A stretch of DNA of 64,000 nucleotides from an uncultured Bacteroidia bacterium (GTDB taxonomy: Bacteria; Bacteroidota; Bacteroidia; Bacteroidales; UBA932), in the NCBI GenBank assembly GCA_902789245.1, contig CADAND010000009.1, positions 22,903 to 86,902 on the forward strand. Reading direction: 5' to 3'. A program made the position numbers and the translations under genes. The notes below the pieces were generated by a model. The model had not been told where the DNA came from, did no database searches, and was given only the letters and a program-made list of their open reading frames with translations. Below, piece after piece: positions 1 to 8,231 of this stretch (its first letter is position 1; each line of letters begins with the position of its first letter).

Positions 1-368
1 TCCTCGTGGATGTGGACGCCACCCAGGCCCAGGCCGGCTCCGATCAGGAGCACTGGGTCGGTAAGGAGGAGGGCAAGCCCAATCCCAAGCCGGTCACGAT
101 CATCGAGGCCGTCCCGACGCAGGAGTCCCGCCAGATCGAGTTCGACAACAAGACCATGACCGACGACCACGGCATGCACATCTACGGCATCGCCCAGGAC
201 CAGAACGGCAAGAAGTACTACATGGTCAAGAACTCCTGGGGCGAGACCGGTGCCTACAAGGGCCTCTGGTACGCCACCGAAGCCTTCGTGAAGGCCCAGA
301 CCCTGGACATCACCGTCCACAAGTCCGCCCTCACCAAGGACCTGAAGAAGAAACTCGGCGTCAAGTAA
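1..368 (+). CDS. pepC: Aminopeptidase C / bleomycin hydrolase-type C1 cysteine peptidase (3' end only)
   Basis: This is the C-terminal ~121 residues of a papain-fold (C1) peptidase; the gene begins before the window, so the catalytic Cys is not visible. The frame is open from base 3 with no internal start needed. Two of the three catalytic positions can be seen: the His in DDHGMHIYGIA and the Asn in MVKNSWG, spaced as in PepC/bleomycin hydrolases. The product ends in KKKLGVK, as these enzymes tend to end with a short conserved tail. The family trims peptides, with secreted forms in Bacteroidota. The stop codon shares one base with the pssA start (TAATG), so the two are translationally coupled. 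Confidence 0.85.
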   Translation, partial: LVDVDATQAQAGSDQEHWVGKEEGKPNPKPVTIIEAVPTQESRQIEFDNKTMTDDHGMHIYGIAQDQNGKKYYMVKNSWGETGAYKGLWYATEAFVKAQTLDITVHKSALTKDLKKKLGVK

Positions 369-1087
369 TGAGTTTGCGCAAGCATATCCCCAACGGCATC
401 ACCTCGATGAATCTGATCTGTGGACTCGTCGGGGTGATCGCCGCGTTGAAGCACCAGCTGGACTGGGCGTTCTATGCGATGCTGGCGGCTTCCGTCTTCG
501 ATTTCCTCGATGGGCTGGCCGCGCGGGCGCTGGGCGCCTACTCCGACAAGGGCAAGGAGCTGGACTCGCTCAGCGACCTGGTCAGCTTCGGCTTCCTGCC
601 GGGCCTGATGCTGAGCGTGCTGATGCAGACTTATCGTTTCGACGACAGCCTGTTCAACTGGTTCCCCCTGATCCTGACGCTCTTCAGCGCGCATCGTCTC
701 GCGAAGTTCAACGTGGACGAACGCCAGGCCTCGGGCTTCCTCGGCCTGCCCACGCCGGCCGCGGCGCTGCTGTGCGGCGCCCTGTGCTGCTATTGCTGCT
801 ATTCGCCGGTGGAGTTCCTCTCCACCTGGGTAGCGGGGCCGTGTTTCGTCCCCGCGCTGACGGCCTGCCTCTGCGTGCTGCTGGTCAGCGAGGTGCCGAT
901 GTTCTCCCTCAAGATACATCGCGGTGATTCCCGCCTGCTCTGGATCAAGCGCCTGACGCTGGCGGCCTTCTTCGTGGCGGCCGCCGTGTTCTGCCTGGTG
1001 GCCGGACACCACTGGTCTCTGACCGTGGTGCTGGGGCTGCTCTTCTACATCCTGAACAATCTTGTTTACGCCGTTTTCAAGCTATGA
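368..1087 (+). CDS. pssA: CDP-diacylglycerol--serine O-phosphatidyltransferase
   Basis: Integral membrane enzyme that transfers a phosphatidyl group from CDP-diacylglycerol to serine, the committed step to phosphatidylserine and phosphatidylethanolamine. The CDP-alcohol phosphotransferase signature DGxxARx8GxxxDxxxD is intact at residues 49-70 (DGLAAR, then GKELD and SLSD). The rest is a series of hydrophobic segments, consistent with about seven or eight membrane spans. The length of 239 residues is normal for the Bacteroidota form. It starts on the A of the upstream stop and ends by overlapping the next start (ATGA), so it sits in a coupled five-gene run. Nothing unusual is seen. Confidence 0.95.
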   Translation: MSLRKHIPNGITSMNLICGLVGVIAALKHQLDWAFYAMLAASVFDFLDGLAARALGAYSDKGKELDSLSDLVSFGFLPGLMLSVLMQTYRFDDSLFNWFPLILTLFSAHRLAKFNVDERQASGFLGLPTPAAALLCGALCCYCCYSPVEFLSTWVAGPCFVPALTACLCVLLVSEVPMFSLKIHRGDSRLLWIKRLTLAAFFVAAAVFCLVAGHHWSLTVVLGLLFYILNNLVYAVFKL

Positions 1088-2181
1088 ATCCCAGACTCTT
1101 CCTGTTGACACTCCTGCTGCTGTTGCCTGTCGCCTGTAAGCGCCAGGTGGAGGTGGCGCGCCAGACCGTTCCCGTGGTGCGGGAGATCCTTTCGGACCGT
1201 TCCGATCCGCGGGCGCAGTTGCTGCGTGGGCGTGTGCCCGTGTCGCAGGCGGATATTACGATTATCGGTCCCGAATTCACCTGTGACCGCCTGGTCGAGC
1301 AGCTTTCCTTCCGGGACCTGCAGGACAACGTGGACGCCCGTTTCATGCCGGACGGCCTGCCGGATTTCGCCGGCGAGACCTTTGTCTGCATCGAGGACGC
1401 GACGCCTTACCGGGAGATCCTGGAGGCGCAGGGCGCCGAAGCGCTCCGCCAGCAGACCGTCTTCCGGGTGCTGGCCGCGCTGGACACGGTCGTCCATATC
1501 AGCCCGTACGATATGGAGGGCCTTTCCACCAAGGCTTCCTCCAAGCTGGTCGTGCTGGCCGATCCTTTCCTCTGCGAGTACGGCGGCAGCGACGTGGACA
1601 CGCTCTTCCGTTCGACCCTCTGCCGCGTTCCCGTCTTCAGCCCGATCGAGAAAATGATTGACCTGGCCTTCGACCGGGACGAGCGCGGCGACCTTTCGGT
1701 CGGCGTGCTCTGCGACGCGCAGCTGGATTCGGCGGGGATCTACGAGAAGATTTTTGCCCGGAAGGCCGCCGAGCGCGGCCGCCGCGGCGCCAGCCTGGTC
1801 TCGATCGGCGTGGGGCAGCGCGACAGCGCGCTTTACCGCTTCCTCGACCGCTACCAGGCAGCCGGCTATGTCAAGCCGTTGGACGTGATCCTGGTGGACG
1901 ACCTGTCGGTCGATGTCGAACAGCTCAAGATCGAGCTGGCGCAGATCGTGTCCGTGATGAATGAAAGTTCGATGACGCTCGGGCGTCTGGTCTCGCGTGA
2001 TTTCTTTTTCATCGACGCGATGGAGACCGTCTCCGGGCAGTGTTACAGTTTCTTGCGGGAGAACAACATGTTCACCCACAATATAGCCAAACCCCAGGTG
2101 ACGGTGTACCGTCCGGTCCGCAAGCCGGAGTCCGAAGACGGTTCGATCATCCTGATTCCCGGTTCTTATGTACAAAATTAG
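1084..2181 (+). CDS. Predicted lipoprotein of unknown function
   Basis: A 365-residue protein with a lipoprotein signal peptide: a hydrophobic stretch followed by the lipobox LPVAC, with Cys18 as the lipidation site. After that the protein is soluble, with alternating alpha/beta character (for example VILVDDLSVDVEQL). It has segments that look like a periplasmic substrate-binding or Rossmann-like fold (VGVLCDAQLD, VSIGVGQRD), but no motif assigns a function. It overlaps pssA by four bases and the exonuclease gene by 14, so it is made with a phospholipid enzyme and RNA-handling enzymes. I do not recognise the family; a substrate-binding-like lipoprotein is only a guess. Confidence 0.6.
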   Translation: MNPRLFLLTLLLLLPVACKRQVEVARQTVPVVREILSDRSDPRAQLLRGRVPVSQADITIIGPEFTCDRLVEQLSFRDLQDNVDARFMPDGLPDFAGETFVCIEDATPYREILEAQGAEALRQQTVFRVLAALDTVVHISPYDMEGLSTKASSKLVVLADPFLCEYGGSDVDTLFRSTLCRVPVFSPIEKMIDLAFDRDERGDLSVGVLCDAQLDSAGIYEKIFARKAAERGRRGASLVSIGVGQRDSALYRFLDRYQAAGYVKPLDVILVDDLSVDVEQLKIELAQIVSVMNESSMTLGRLVSRDFFFIDAMETVSGQCYSFLRENNMFTHNIAKPQVTVYRPVRKPESEDGSIILIPGSYVQN

Positions 2182-2926
2182 CATCCAGCCAGAAGAAATA
2201 GAGAAAATGCCGCTGGGGTCCTTTCCCGGCAAGATCCATGTCATAGACAAGACCGGAATTGATTTCGTGCGCGCGATCGCGTATCTGGGCACGCAGCGTA
2301 TCATCGGTTTCGACACGGAGACGCGTCCTGTCTTTTCCCCGGGCCAGCGCCACAACCATGTGGCGCTCCTGCAGTTGTCCGGCGGCGGGAAGGCTTATCT
2401 GTTCCGCGTCGGGACGATGGGCATGAACCGCCTGCTCTGCGCGCTGATGGCCAATCCGCGCATCCTGAAGGTCGGCGCCGCCGTCCACGATGACGTGCGC
2501 GGCTTGCAGTATTACCGCAAGTTCGACGCGAAGGGCTTTGTCGATCTGCAGAAGATCGCCTATGAGTGGGGCATCCGCGACAAGAGTGTGAAGAAGATGG
2601 CGGCGAACATCCTCGGCGTGCGCATCTCGAAGTCTCAGCAGCTGTCCAACTGGGAGGCGGAGGAGCTTACGGCCGCGCAGCAGATGTATGCGGCGACGGA
2701 CGCCTGGGTGTGCCGGGAGATGTATCTGAAGCTGCTCCAGAGCGAAAAGCATCCGCTGACGCCGGAGGAACTGAATCCGCCGCAGCCGCAGCAACCCCAG
2801 CAGCCGAAGGCGGAGGCTGCACCGGCCGGTGAGGACAAGTCGAAGGCGAAGAAGCGCCGCCGGCGCCACCGCAGCAAGGCAAAGAAGCCTGCCGAGGCAC
2901 AAACGACACAGCAGGACAATGGTTAA
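2168..2926 (+). CDS. RNase D-like 3'-5' exonuclease (DEDDy) with a basic C-terminal tail
   Basis: A DnaQ-fold 3'-5' exonuclease of the DEDDy group. Exo I is FDTET (Asp49, Glu51), exo II is around VHDDV (Asp108/109), and exo III is YAATDAW (Tyr174, Asp178). These acidic residues bind two metals that hydrolyse nucleic acid ends. There is no HRDC domain as in full RNase D. Instead, after residue ~195 there is a Pro/Gln-rich stretch and then a strongly basic tail (KKRRRRHRSKAKK), probably for RNA binding. Such short RNase D-like proteins are common in Bacteroidales. It overlaps the lipoprotein gene by 14 bases and rlmI by 8. Confidence 0.85.
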   Translation: MYKISIQPEEIEKMPLGSFPGKIHVIDKTGIDFVRAIAYLGTQRIIGFDTETRPVFSPGQRHNHVALLQLSGGGKAYLFRVGTMGMNRLLCALMANPRILKVGAAVHDDVRGLQYYRKFDAKGFVDLQKIAYEWGIRDKSVKKMAANILGVRISKSQQLSNWEAEELTAAQQMYAATDAWVCREMYLKLLQSEKHPLTPEELNPPQPQQPQQPKAEAAPAGEDKSKAKKRRRRHRSKAKKPAEAQTTQQDNG

Positions 2927-4301
2927 GGTTTTTCTGAAGCACGGGCGCGACGAGTCGTTGCGCCGCTTCCATCCGTGGGTGTTCAGCGGGGCTGTGGCCC
3001 AGGTGCAGGGTTCGCCCGCCGAGGGCGACATCGTCGGCGTCTATAGCGCCGAGGGGCAGTTCCTGGCCTCCGGTCACTGGCAGGTCGGCTCCATCGCCGT
3101 CCGCATCCTCTCCTTCGACGCCGATCCCACCGCTCCCGATTTCTGGATCAATAGCATCGCCCGCGCCCTGCAGGCGCGTATCGCTGTCGGACTTTTCCCG
3201 CCGGTCACTGAATCGTCCGAGCCGGCAACTGCCTCCGAAAACCGTAGCCACCCTCGGCTCCGTAAGAGGGAGGGGCCCGCAGGCCTTGGGGAGGAGGCTG
3301 CAAGCTCGCTTGCAAGCCTACGCCCAAAGGACTGTGGGAGGGGTCCGGCGCAGCCGGACGTTTTCGGAGACAGTTCGCCGGTCGGCTCAGTGACTGGCGG
3401 AACGAGCTGCTTCCGCCTGGTACACGGTGAGGGCGACGGCCTCCCGGGGCTGATCATTGACTGGTACGACGGAGTGTGCGTCATGCAGGCCCACTCCGTG
3501 GGCATGTTCCGCGCGAAGGCGCAGATCTGCGACGCGCTGAAGACCGTCTTCGGCGAGCGTCTGAAGGCTGTCTATGACAAGAGCTCGGGCACGGCGCCGT
3601 TCAAGGCGGGCCTGGAGCTGATCGACGGCTACCTCTACCGCGCCCCGGGCTTCGAGGCCTCCGAGACGGTGGTGCTCGAGAACGGCCGGAAGTTCCTCGT
3701 GAACTGGGAGGAGGGGCAGAAGACCGGTTTCTTCCTGGACCAGCGGGACAACCGCGCGCTGGTCGGAAAATATGCCGCCGGGCGCCGCGTGCTCAACCTT
3801 TTCTGCTACACCGGCGGCTTCAGCATCTACGCCTTGACAGCCGGCGCCGTGCAGGTCGTCTCGGTCGATTCGTCCGCTCGCGCCATGGATCTCGTCGCCC
3901 GCAACATCGCGCTGAATCCCGGCGAAGCGGAGGTCCACAACTACTGCGAGGACGCCATCGATTTCCTGCACAACACCCCGGAGGGGAAGTACGACCTGAT
4001 CATCGTGGACCCGCCGGCATTCGCCAAGCACCGCGGCGCACTGAAGAACGCGCTGCGCGCCTATCAGCGGCTGAACGCCGCCGCCATCGCCCGCGTGGCG
4101 CCCGGCGGCCTGGTGTTCACCTTCAGCTGCTCGCAGGTCGTCGACAAGATCACCTTCGCCAACACGGTCTTCTCCGCCGCCGCCCAGACCGGGCGCAGCG
4201 TGCGCATTCTGGACCGTCTCTGCCAGGGCGCCGACCACCCGGTCAGCATCTATCACCCGGAGGGGGAGTACCTCAAGGGTCTGCTGCTCTACGTGGAATA
4301 A
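2919..4301 (+). CDS. rlmI: RlmI-type 23S rRNA cytosine-5 methyltransferase with an in-frame palindromic insert
   Basis: SAM-dependent rRNA m5C methyltransferase of the RlmI/RlmK family. It has an N-terminal PUA-like domain (residues 1-~80), then a Rossmann methyltransferase with NLFCYTGGFS (SAM loop), DPPAFAK (target-base motif) and the catalytic Cys in TFSCSQ. I start it at 2919 (MVKVFLKHGRDES), where the family begins; an upstream in-frame extension is not family-like and overlaps the upstream gene. The protein is 460 residues, against about 390-400 for relatives. The excess is residues 94-161, encoded by a ~203-bp palindromic element (3198-3400) between the PUA region and CFRLVHGEGDGLPG. 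Reading frame is kept across the insert and the catalytic core is intact. Confidence 0.92.
   Translation: MVKVFLKHGRDESLRRFHPWVFSGAVAQVQGSPAEGDIVGVYSAEGQFLASGHWQVGSIAVRILSFDADPTAPDFWINSIARALQARIAVGLFPPVTESSEPATASENRSHPRLRKREGPAGLGEEAASSLASLRPKDCGRGPAQPDVFGDSSPVGSVTGGTSCFRLVHGEGDGLPGLIIDWYDGVCVMQAHSVGMFRAKAQICDALKTVFGERLKAVYDKSSGTAPFKAGLELIDGYLYRAPGFEASETVVLENGRKFLVNWEEGQKTGFFLDQRDNRALVGKYAAGRRVLNLFCYTGGFSIYALTAGAVQVVSVDSSARAMDLVARNIALNPGEAEVHNYCEDAIDFLHNTPEGKYDLIIVDPPAFAKHRGALKNALRAYQRLNAAAIARVAPGGLVFTFSCSQVVDKITFANTVFSAAAQTGRSVRILDRLCQGADHPVSIYHPEGEYLKGLLLYVE
3198..3400. repeat. Palindromic element P1 inserted in frame in rlmI
   Basis: The ends are long imperfect inverted repeats: 3198-3242 against 3360-3400. 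The left arm starts CCGCCGGTCACTGA and the right arm ends TCAGTGACTGGCGG. The inner parts, AACTGCCTCCGAAAAC and GTTTTCGGAGACAGTT, pair with one mismatch. The middle carries further G-rich short inverted runs (AGAGGGAGGGG, GGGGAGGAGG, GTGGGAGGGGTC). The whole region is translated without a stop as a Pro/Ser/Gly-rich linker. It resembles the logic of the Rickettsia palindromic elements, though no sequence relationship is claimed. Confidence 0.8.
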
Positions 4302-5645
4302 TTATTTTGCGTCCGCTTCGATCAGCCGGAGGAGCTCGTCGATGGCTTCGGTGTCGGGGATGTGGCGCAGGACGGGCTCGCCGCGGTGGTAGATCGTGAC
4401 TTTGCCGCCGCCTTCGCCCACGTAGCCCCAGTCGGCGTCGGCCATCTCGCCGGGGCCGTTGACGATACAGCCCATCACGGCGATGACCATGCCTTTGAGG
4501 TGCGCCGTGCGGCGCTGGACCTCTTCGAAGGTCTCCTGGAGGTTGTACATGGTGCGGCCGCAGCCCGGGCAGGCGATGTATTCGGGCTTGTAGAAGCGTC
4601 GCCGGGCGGCCTGCATGATCTCGTCGACGAGATACTCGCTCAGACCGGCTTCCGCCGGGATCTCGTCGATCTCGCGCTTCAGCAGCTTCGGTCCCCAGTA
4701 GCTCGCCGCTCCAAGCATCTCCCTGTCGGAGTCGGTCTGGCCTGTCGGCGAAAGCTCAGCCGCAGCAGGATTCGTGGCGCCGAATCCGGTTCCCGCGTCA
4801 GCGGGAAGCGAGGATGGAAGCTGAGACGCAGGCCAGACCGACTCCGCAGCATGCAGCGCGAGGTACTGTGCGACAGGGAGTTCGTTGACCGGAGGCTCGG
4901 TCAAGGAGACGCGGATGGTGTCGCCGATGCCTTCCTGGAGCAGCGAGGCGATGCCGACGCAGGACTTGATGCGTCCGCTGTCGCCGCCGCCGGCCTCCGT
5001 GACGCCCAGGTGCATCGGGAACACGACGCCGCGCTCCTGCATCCGGCGGGCCAGCTCGCGGTAGGCTTCGACCATCACGACCGTATTGCTCGCCTTCAGC
5101 GAGACCACGACGTTCAGGAAATCCGCCTCGATACACATCTCCAGCCATTCCATGGCGGCCATGGCCATCGCATGCGGCGTGTTGCCGTAGCGGTCGGTGA
5201 TATAGCGGCCGAGCGAGCCGTGGTTGAGGCCCACGCGCACGGCGGTGCCGTGCTCCTTGCAGACCTGCAGGAAGCGGGCGAACTGCGCGCGCGCCTGCTC
5301 GTGGTCGGGGTGGAAGTTGCCGGGATTGATGCGGACCTTCTCCACGACGGGCGCCACCTCGATGGCCGTCTCCGACGAGAAATGGATGTCCGCCACCAGC
5401 GGGACGTTGCAGCCTGCCTCGCGCAGCCTGCGCTTGATTTCCGCGACGTGCGGGACGTCCTGGCGGCCGGGCACCGTGATGCGGACCAGCTGCGCGCCGG
5501 CCGCGGCGAGTTCGAGCGTCTGGGCCACGGTGGCCTCCACGTCGGAAGTATGGGTGTTGCACATCGTCTGGACGACGATGGGGTGGCCGGCGCCGATGAC
5601 GAGTGCGTCACCGACCCGTACCGGAAGCGTCTGGATGCGAGCCAT
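4302..5645 (-). CDS. ispG: 4-hydroxy-3-methylbut-2-enyl diphosphate synthase (IspG/GcpE) with a palindromic insert
   Basis: Fe-S enzyme of the MEP isoprenoid pathway that reductively converts MEcPP to HMBPP. The TIM-barrel part is clear (VQTMCNTHTSD, LVADIHF, KVRINPGN, SLTEPPVNE). The C-terminal [4Fe-4S] domain has CPGCGR and MGCIVNGPGEMADADWG, giving the three cluster Cys and the Glu ligand. Residues ~266-307 are a low-complexity linker encoded by an inverted-repeat element (4725-4848), exactly between the barrel and the Fe-S domain. Many Bacteroidota and plant IspG proteins carry an extra A* domain there (about 600 residues in total); this one has 447 and lacks it. The stop abuts the rlmI stop. 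The start overlaps the upstream gene by 38 bases. Confidence 0.94.
   Translation of the reverse strand: MARIQTLPVRVGDALVIGAGHPIVVQTMCNTHTSDVEATVAQTLELAAAGAQLVRITVPGRQDVPHVAEIKRRLREAGCNVPLVADIHFSSETAIEVAPVVEKVRINPGNFHPDHEQARAQFARFLQVCKEHGTAVRVGLNHGSLGRYITDRYGNTPHAMAMAAMEWLEMCIEADFLNVVVSLKASNTVVMVEAYRELARRMQERGVVFPMHLGVTEAGGGDSGRIKSCVGIASLLQEGIGDTIRVSLTEPPVNELPVAQYLALHAAESVWPASQLPSSLPADAGTGFGATNPAAAELSPTGQTDSDREMLGAASYWGPKLLKREIDEIPAEAGLSEYLVDEIMQAARRRFYKPEYIACPGCGRTMYNLQETFEEVQRRTAHLKGMVIAVMGCIVNGPGEMADADWGYVGEGGGKVTIYHRGEPVLRHIPDTEAIDELLRLIEADAK
4725..4848. repeat. Palindromic element P2 inserted in frame in ispG
   Basis: The outer inverted repeat is 4726-4744 against 4830-4847 (GGAGTCGGTCTGGCCTG and its complement), about 18 bases with near-perfect pairing. 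It continues with a weaker AGCTCAGC/GCTGAG pair. Inside are two perfect small hairpins, GATTCG/CGAATC at about 4769-4787 and TTCCCGC/GCGGGAA at about 4790-4807. It is translated in frame as a Pro/Ala/Ser/Gly linker within IspG. Confidence 0.75.
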
Positions 5646-6438
5646 ATACGAGTTCTTTCGCCTGCCGGCGAAGGGCCTTGGTGGTCTTGCCGGAGCGCTT
5701 GGTCAACTGGAAATGCACGCCCACCGATGCGATGATGTCGAGCGGATAGGCGTAGCGGTAATAATACGGGCTGGCGTAGTCCGGCGCGTAGAGTGAGGAC
5801 CAGGACCAGCGGAGGAGTGCGTTGAAGTGGATCTCCACCGGGTCGAACATCAGCGCGAAGCCGGCGCCGCCCTGCAGGCCGTACTCCCAGCGGTTCTCGT
5901 AGGAGCGGAAGGCGTTGGCGTATTGCGGATCCAGGTTGGGGCCGCTGCGCGAAATGCTGTTGCGCCAGCCGCCGTACACGCCCACGTTGGCCATGATCTT
6001 GCCGGGATGGAAGTCCACGTGGATCTGGGCCAGTGCTGGGATTTCGAAGACCTCGATCGTGCCCTGCTCGGCACCGTCGATATCCTGCGAGCGTCCCGTC
6101 TCGGGGTCGCGCTTGAAACCGAAGCCCTCGTAGCCGTGGGCCACGCCCAGCACGAGGCCGAACATCGGGATGTTGTCGAACATCTTGCTGTACTTCGTGA
6201 AGGTGACGCTGACATAGTTGGGCATGACCTGCCAGGCACGGTTGTGCTTGGACGGGGAGTAATACATGTTGGAGAAGGAGACGCCGTAGTTGACGCCGAT
6301 CATCACGTAGTCGTTGATGAGGGCCTTCTTGCCCGGCGGCTCGGCGACGAGCGAGTCGACGTTATAGGTGACTTCTTGCGCCCGGGCGCCGGCGGCGGAG
6401 AGGACGGTCAGCAGGAGGAGGGTCAGGAATCTACGCAT
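5608..6438 (-). CDS. Outer-membrane beta-barrel protein (PorT-like)
   Basis: A 276-residue exported protein with a Sec signal peptide (residues 1-20, cleavage after ARAQ). The mature part is a series of amphipathic, aromatic-rich strands with short turns (VMIGVNYGVSFSNMYY, YGLQGGAGFALMF, LDIIASVGVHFQL), typical of small 8-stranded outer-membrane barrels of the PorT group in Bacteroidota. The C-terminal ~30 residues are basic and lie beyond the last strand; this tail overlaps the ispG start. It is separated by four bases from the lipoprotein gene upstream, so it is part of the ligA-to-ispG run. The exact role is unknown. Confidence 0.7.
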   Translation of the reverse strand: MRRFLTLLLLTVLSAAGARAQEVTYNVDSLVAEPPGKKALINDYVMIGVNYGVSFSNMYYSPSKHNRAWQVMPNYVSVTFTKYSKMFDNIPMFGLVLGVAHGYEGFGFKRDPETGRSQDIDGAEQGTIEVFEIPALAQIHVDFHPGKIMANVGVYGGWRNSISRSGPNLDPQYANAFRSYENRWEYGLQGGAGFALMFDPVEIHFNALLRWSWSSLYAPDYASPYYYRYAYPLDIIASVGVHFQLTKRSGKTTKALRRQAKELVYGSHPDASGTGR

Positions 6439-6442
6439 GGCA

Positions 6443-8227
6443 TCAGTGGAACAGGGCGCCCACGTCGACGCTCTGTGTGAGCTCGGCGCTGGCAGGGATG
6501 TTAAGATAAGGGCTGCCGGAGAAGTCCAGGAAGACGACCAGCTCGGGCTGGCGGCGCTCCAGCAGCGAACCGGTGTCGTTGATGGCGTTGCGGTTGCGGT
6601 CCTCCGTGATGCGGATGCTGTAGCGGCCGGCCTTGATGTAGGGGAAATGCAGGGTGCCGTCCTGCTCCGTGATGAAGCTGCGCAGGACCTTGTCGCGCTT
6701 CTCGCCCAGCAGGTCCACGATGAGCTTGCGGTCCACGCCGGAGAGCTCCAGGTCCAGTGAGCTCAGGGTCTCGTCCGAGGGGAGGCTCACCTTGACGACG
6801 GTGCTGTCGGACCAGAAGCCGTTGATGTCGCGGAAGGCCCGGTAGGGGAGTTTCATCTGATACTCGAAGCCCGGCATCAGCCGATCCTTCGGGCGCAGGA
6901 TGTAGCGGCGCAGGTTGAGGCTGTCACGCTCGACGGTGAACTCGGCGCGGCTCTGCCGCTGGCGGGTGTTGATCGCGAAGAACTGCACGGAGTCGAAGTG
7001 CTCCGTGATGATCGGGAAGTTGAACTCGAGCTCGAAGCCGTTCTGCTCCACCGTTTCGGGCGAAGCCTTGAGACTGTAGACGCAGACGGTGTCGTTGTGC
7101 TTGATGTCGCGCCGCGAGGTCTTGGAGTAGGTGCGCTTGTTCTGCGCCAGCGGGAGGCGGACGATCTCCTGCGTGGGCGTGAGCCGGCCCAGGGAGTCCG
7201 TCTTGCGGTAGTTGACGTAGATCTGCATCGTGTCCGGCGCGGCCCGGCGGCTGTTGACCCAGAGCTCGAGGCTGTCCTGCAGGATGTTGAACTGGCTGAT
7301 GACCTGGTCGGCGCGGTAGCCGCGGATCCACAGGGAGTCGATCCACGCACCCGGCGCCTGGAAGGTGATGTAGGCGGAGCGCTCGGCCGTGCGCTCCTTG
7401 TTCACGATGAACTGCCGGCTGGGCTTCTCGCGGAAGAGCTTCAGCTCGTACTCGCTGCGGCGCGCGAGGCAGCGCAGGGTGTCGAGCATGTCATATTTGA
7501 GCATTTCCGGGACGGTGTCGTGGGCGATCATCACCGGGCGGATGAGCGAGTCGATGAAGGCGACGTTCTCGCTGCCGGCGTCATAGATGTAGTCGTTGTT
7601 CGCGTCCTTGATGGCGTAGATCCGGTAGACGGTGTCCTGGATGAAGGGCAGGGCGAAGAAGCCCCAGTCGTCGGTCTTGACCGCGGCGTAGGGGCGGTGC
7701 AGCAGGATGGCGGAGTCCGCGAGATCGCGGTGCAGGAGCACGGTCGCGTCCTTGACGGGCGCGAGGGTCTGGCAGTCCACGACGGTGCCCGTGACCATCA
7801 TCGAGTCGATCTTCTCTCCGGTCGAGAAGACGTAGGTGTAGCCCGGGAACATGTTGCCTTCGTTGGCGTCGGCGATGGCGTTCGTGAAGGTGATCGTATA
7901 GGTGGTGGCGGGCTGCAGCGGCTCCTCGAAGGAGATGTGCAGGGTGCGGCCGCGCAGGCGCGACTTGGGCTGGCGCGCCAGGGGCGGCGACAGGACGATG
8001 TTGGCCGGCGTCTTGATGGTCACGTATTCGTTGAAGACGAAGTCGAAGCTGGCGCCCTCCACCGGGACGTTGACGGCGCCCGGCAGGGGCTTGATGTCTA
8101 TGATGAGCGGGGGAATGGTGTCCTTCTTGCCGCCGGAGGGGGCCTGCGTCGTGTTGGCGCAGGAGGGGAAGAAGAGCGGCAGCAGGCAGGCGCCGACGAT
8201 GATCATCAGGGGCAGGAATCTTTTCAT
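6443..8227 (-). CDS. Ig-like domain lipoprotein
   Basis: A 594-residue lipoprotein (lipobox FPSC, Cys23). An SbsA-type Ig-like domain follows at about residues 38-135 (PPLIIDIKPLPGAVNVPVEG, then FDFVFNEYV and TYTITFTNAIAD). A carboxypeptidase-regulatory-like segment comes next (TGTVVDCQTLAPVKDATVLL, with FFALPFIQDTVYRIYAI). The rest is a long beta-rich region with no catalytic motif. Proteins of this kind are widespread in Bacteroidota, often beside rel or ligase genes, and are thought to be structural or surface-exposed. It lies four bases after rel and four before the barrel gene. Confidence 0.78.
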   Translation of the reverse strand: MKRFLPLMIIVGACLLPLFFPSCANTTQAPSGGKKDTIPPLIIDIKPLPGAVNVPVEGASFDFVFNEYVTIKTPANIVLSPPLARQPKSRLRGRTLHISFEEPLQPATTYTITFTNAIADANEGNMFPGYTYVFSTGEKIDSMMVTGTVVDCQTLAPVKDATVLLHRDLADSAILLHRPYAAVKTDDWGFFALPFIQDTVYRIYAIKDANNDYIYDAGSENVAFIDSLIRPVMIAHDTVPEMLKYDMLDTLRCLARRSEYELKLFREKPSRQFIVNKERTAERSAYITFQAPGAWIDSLWIRGYRADQVISQFNILQDSLELWVNSRRAAPDTMQIYVNYRKTDSLGRLTPTQEIVRLPLAQNKRTYSKTSRRDIKHNDTVCVYSLKASPETVEQNGFELEFNFPIITEHFDSVQFFAINTRQRQSRAEFTVERDSLNLRRYILRPKDRLMPGFEYQMKLPYRAFRDINGFWSDSTVVKVSLPSDETLSSLDLELSGVDRKLIVDLLGEKRDKVLRSFITEQDGTLHFPYIKAGRYSIRITEDRNRNAINDTGSLLERRQPELVVFLDFSGSPYLNIPASAELTQSVDVGALFH

Positions 8228-8231
8228 GGCG

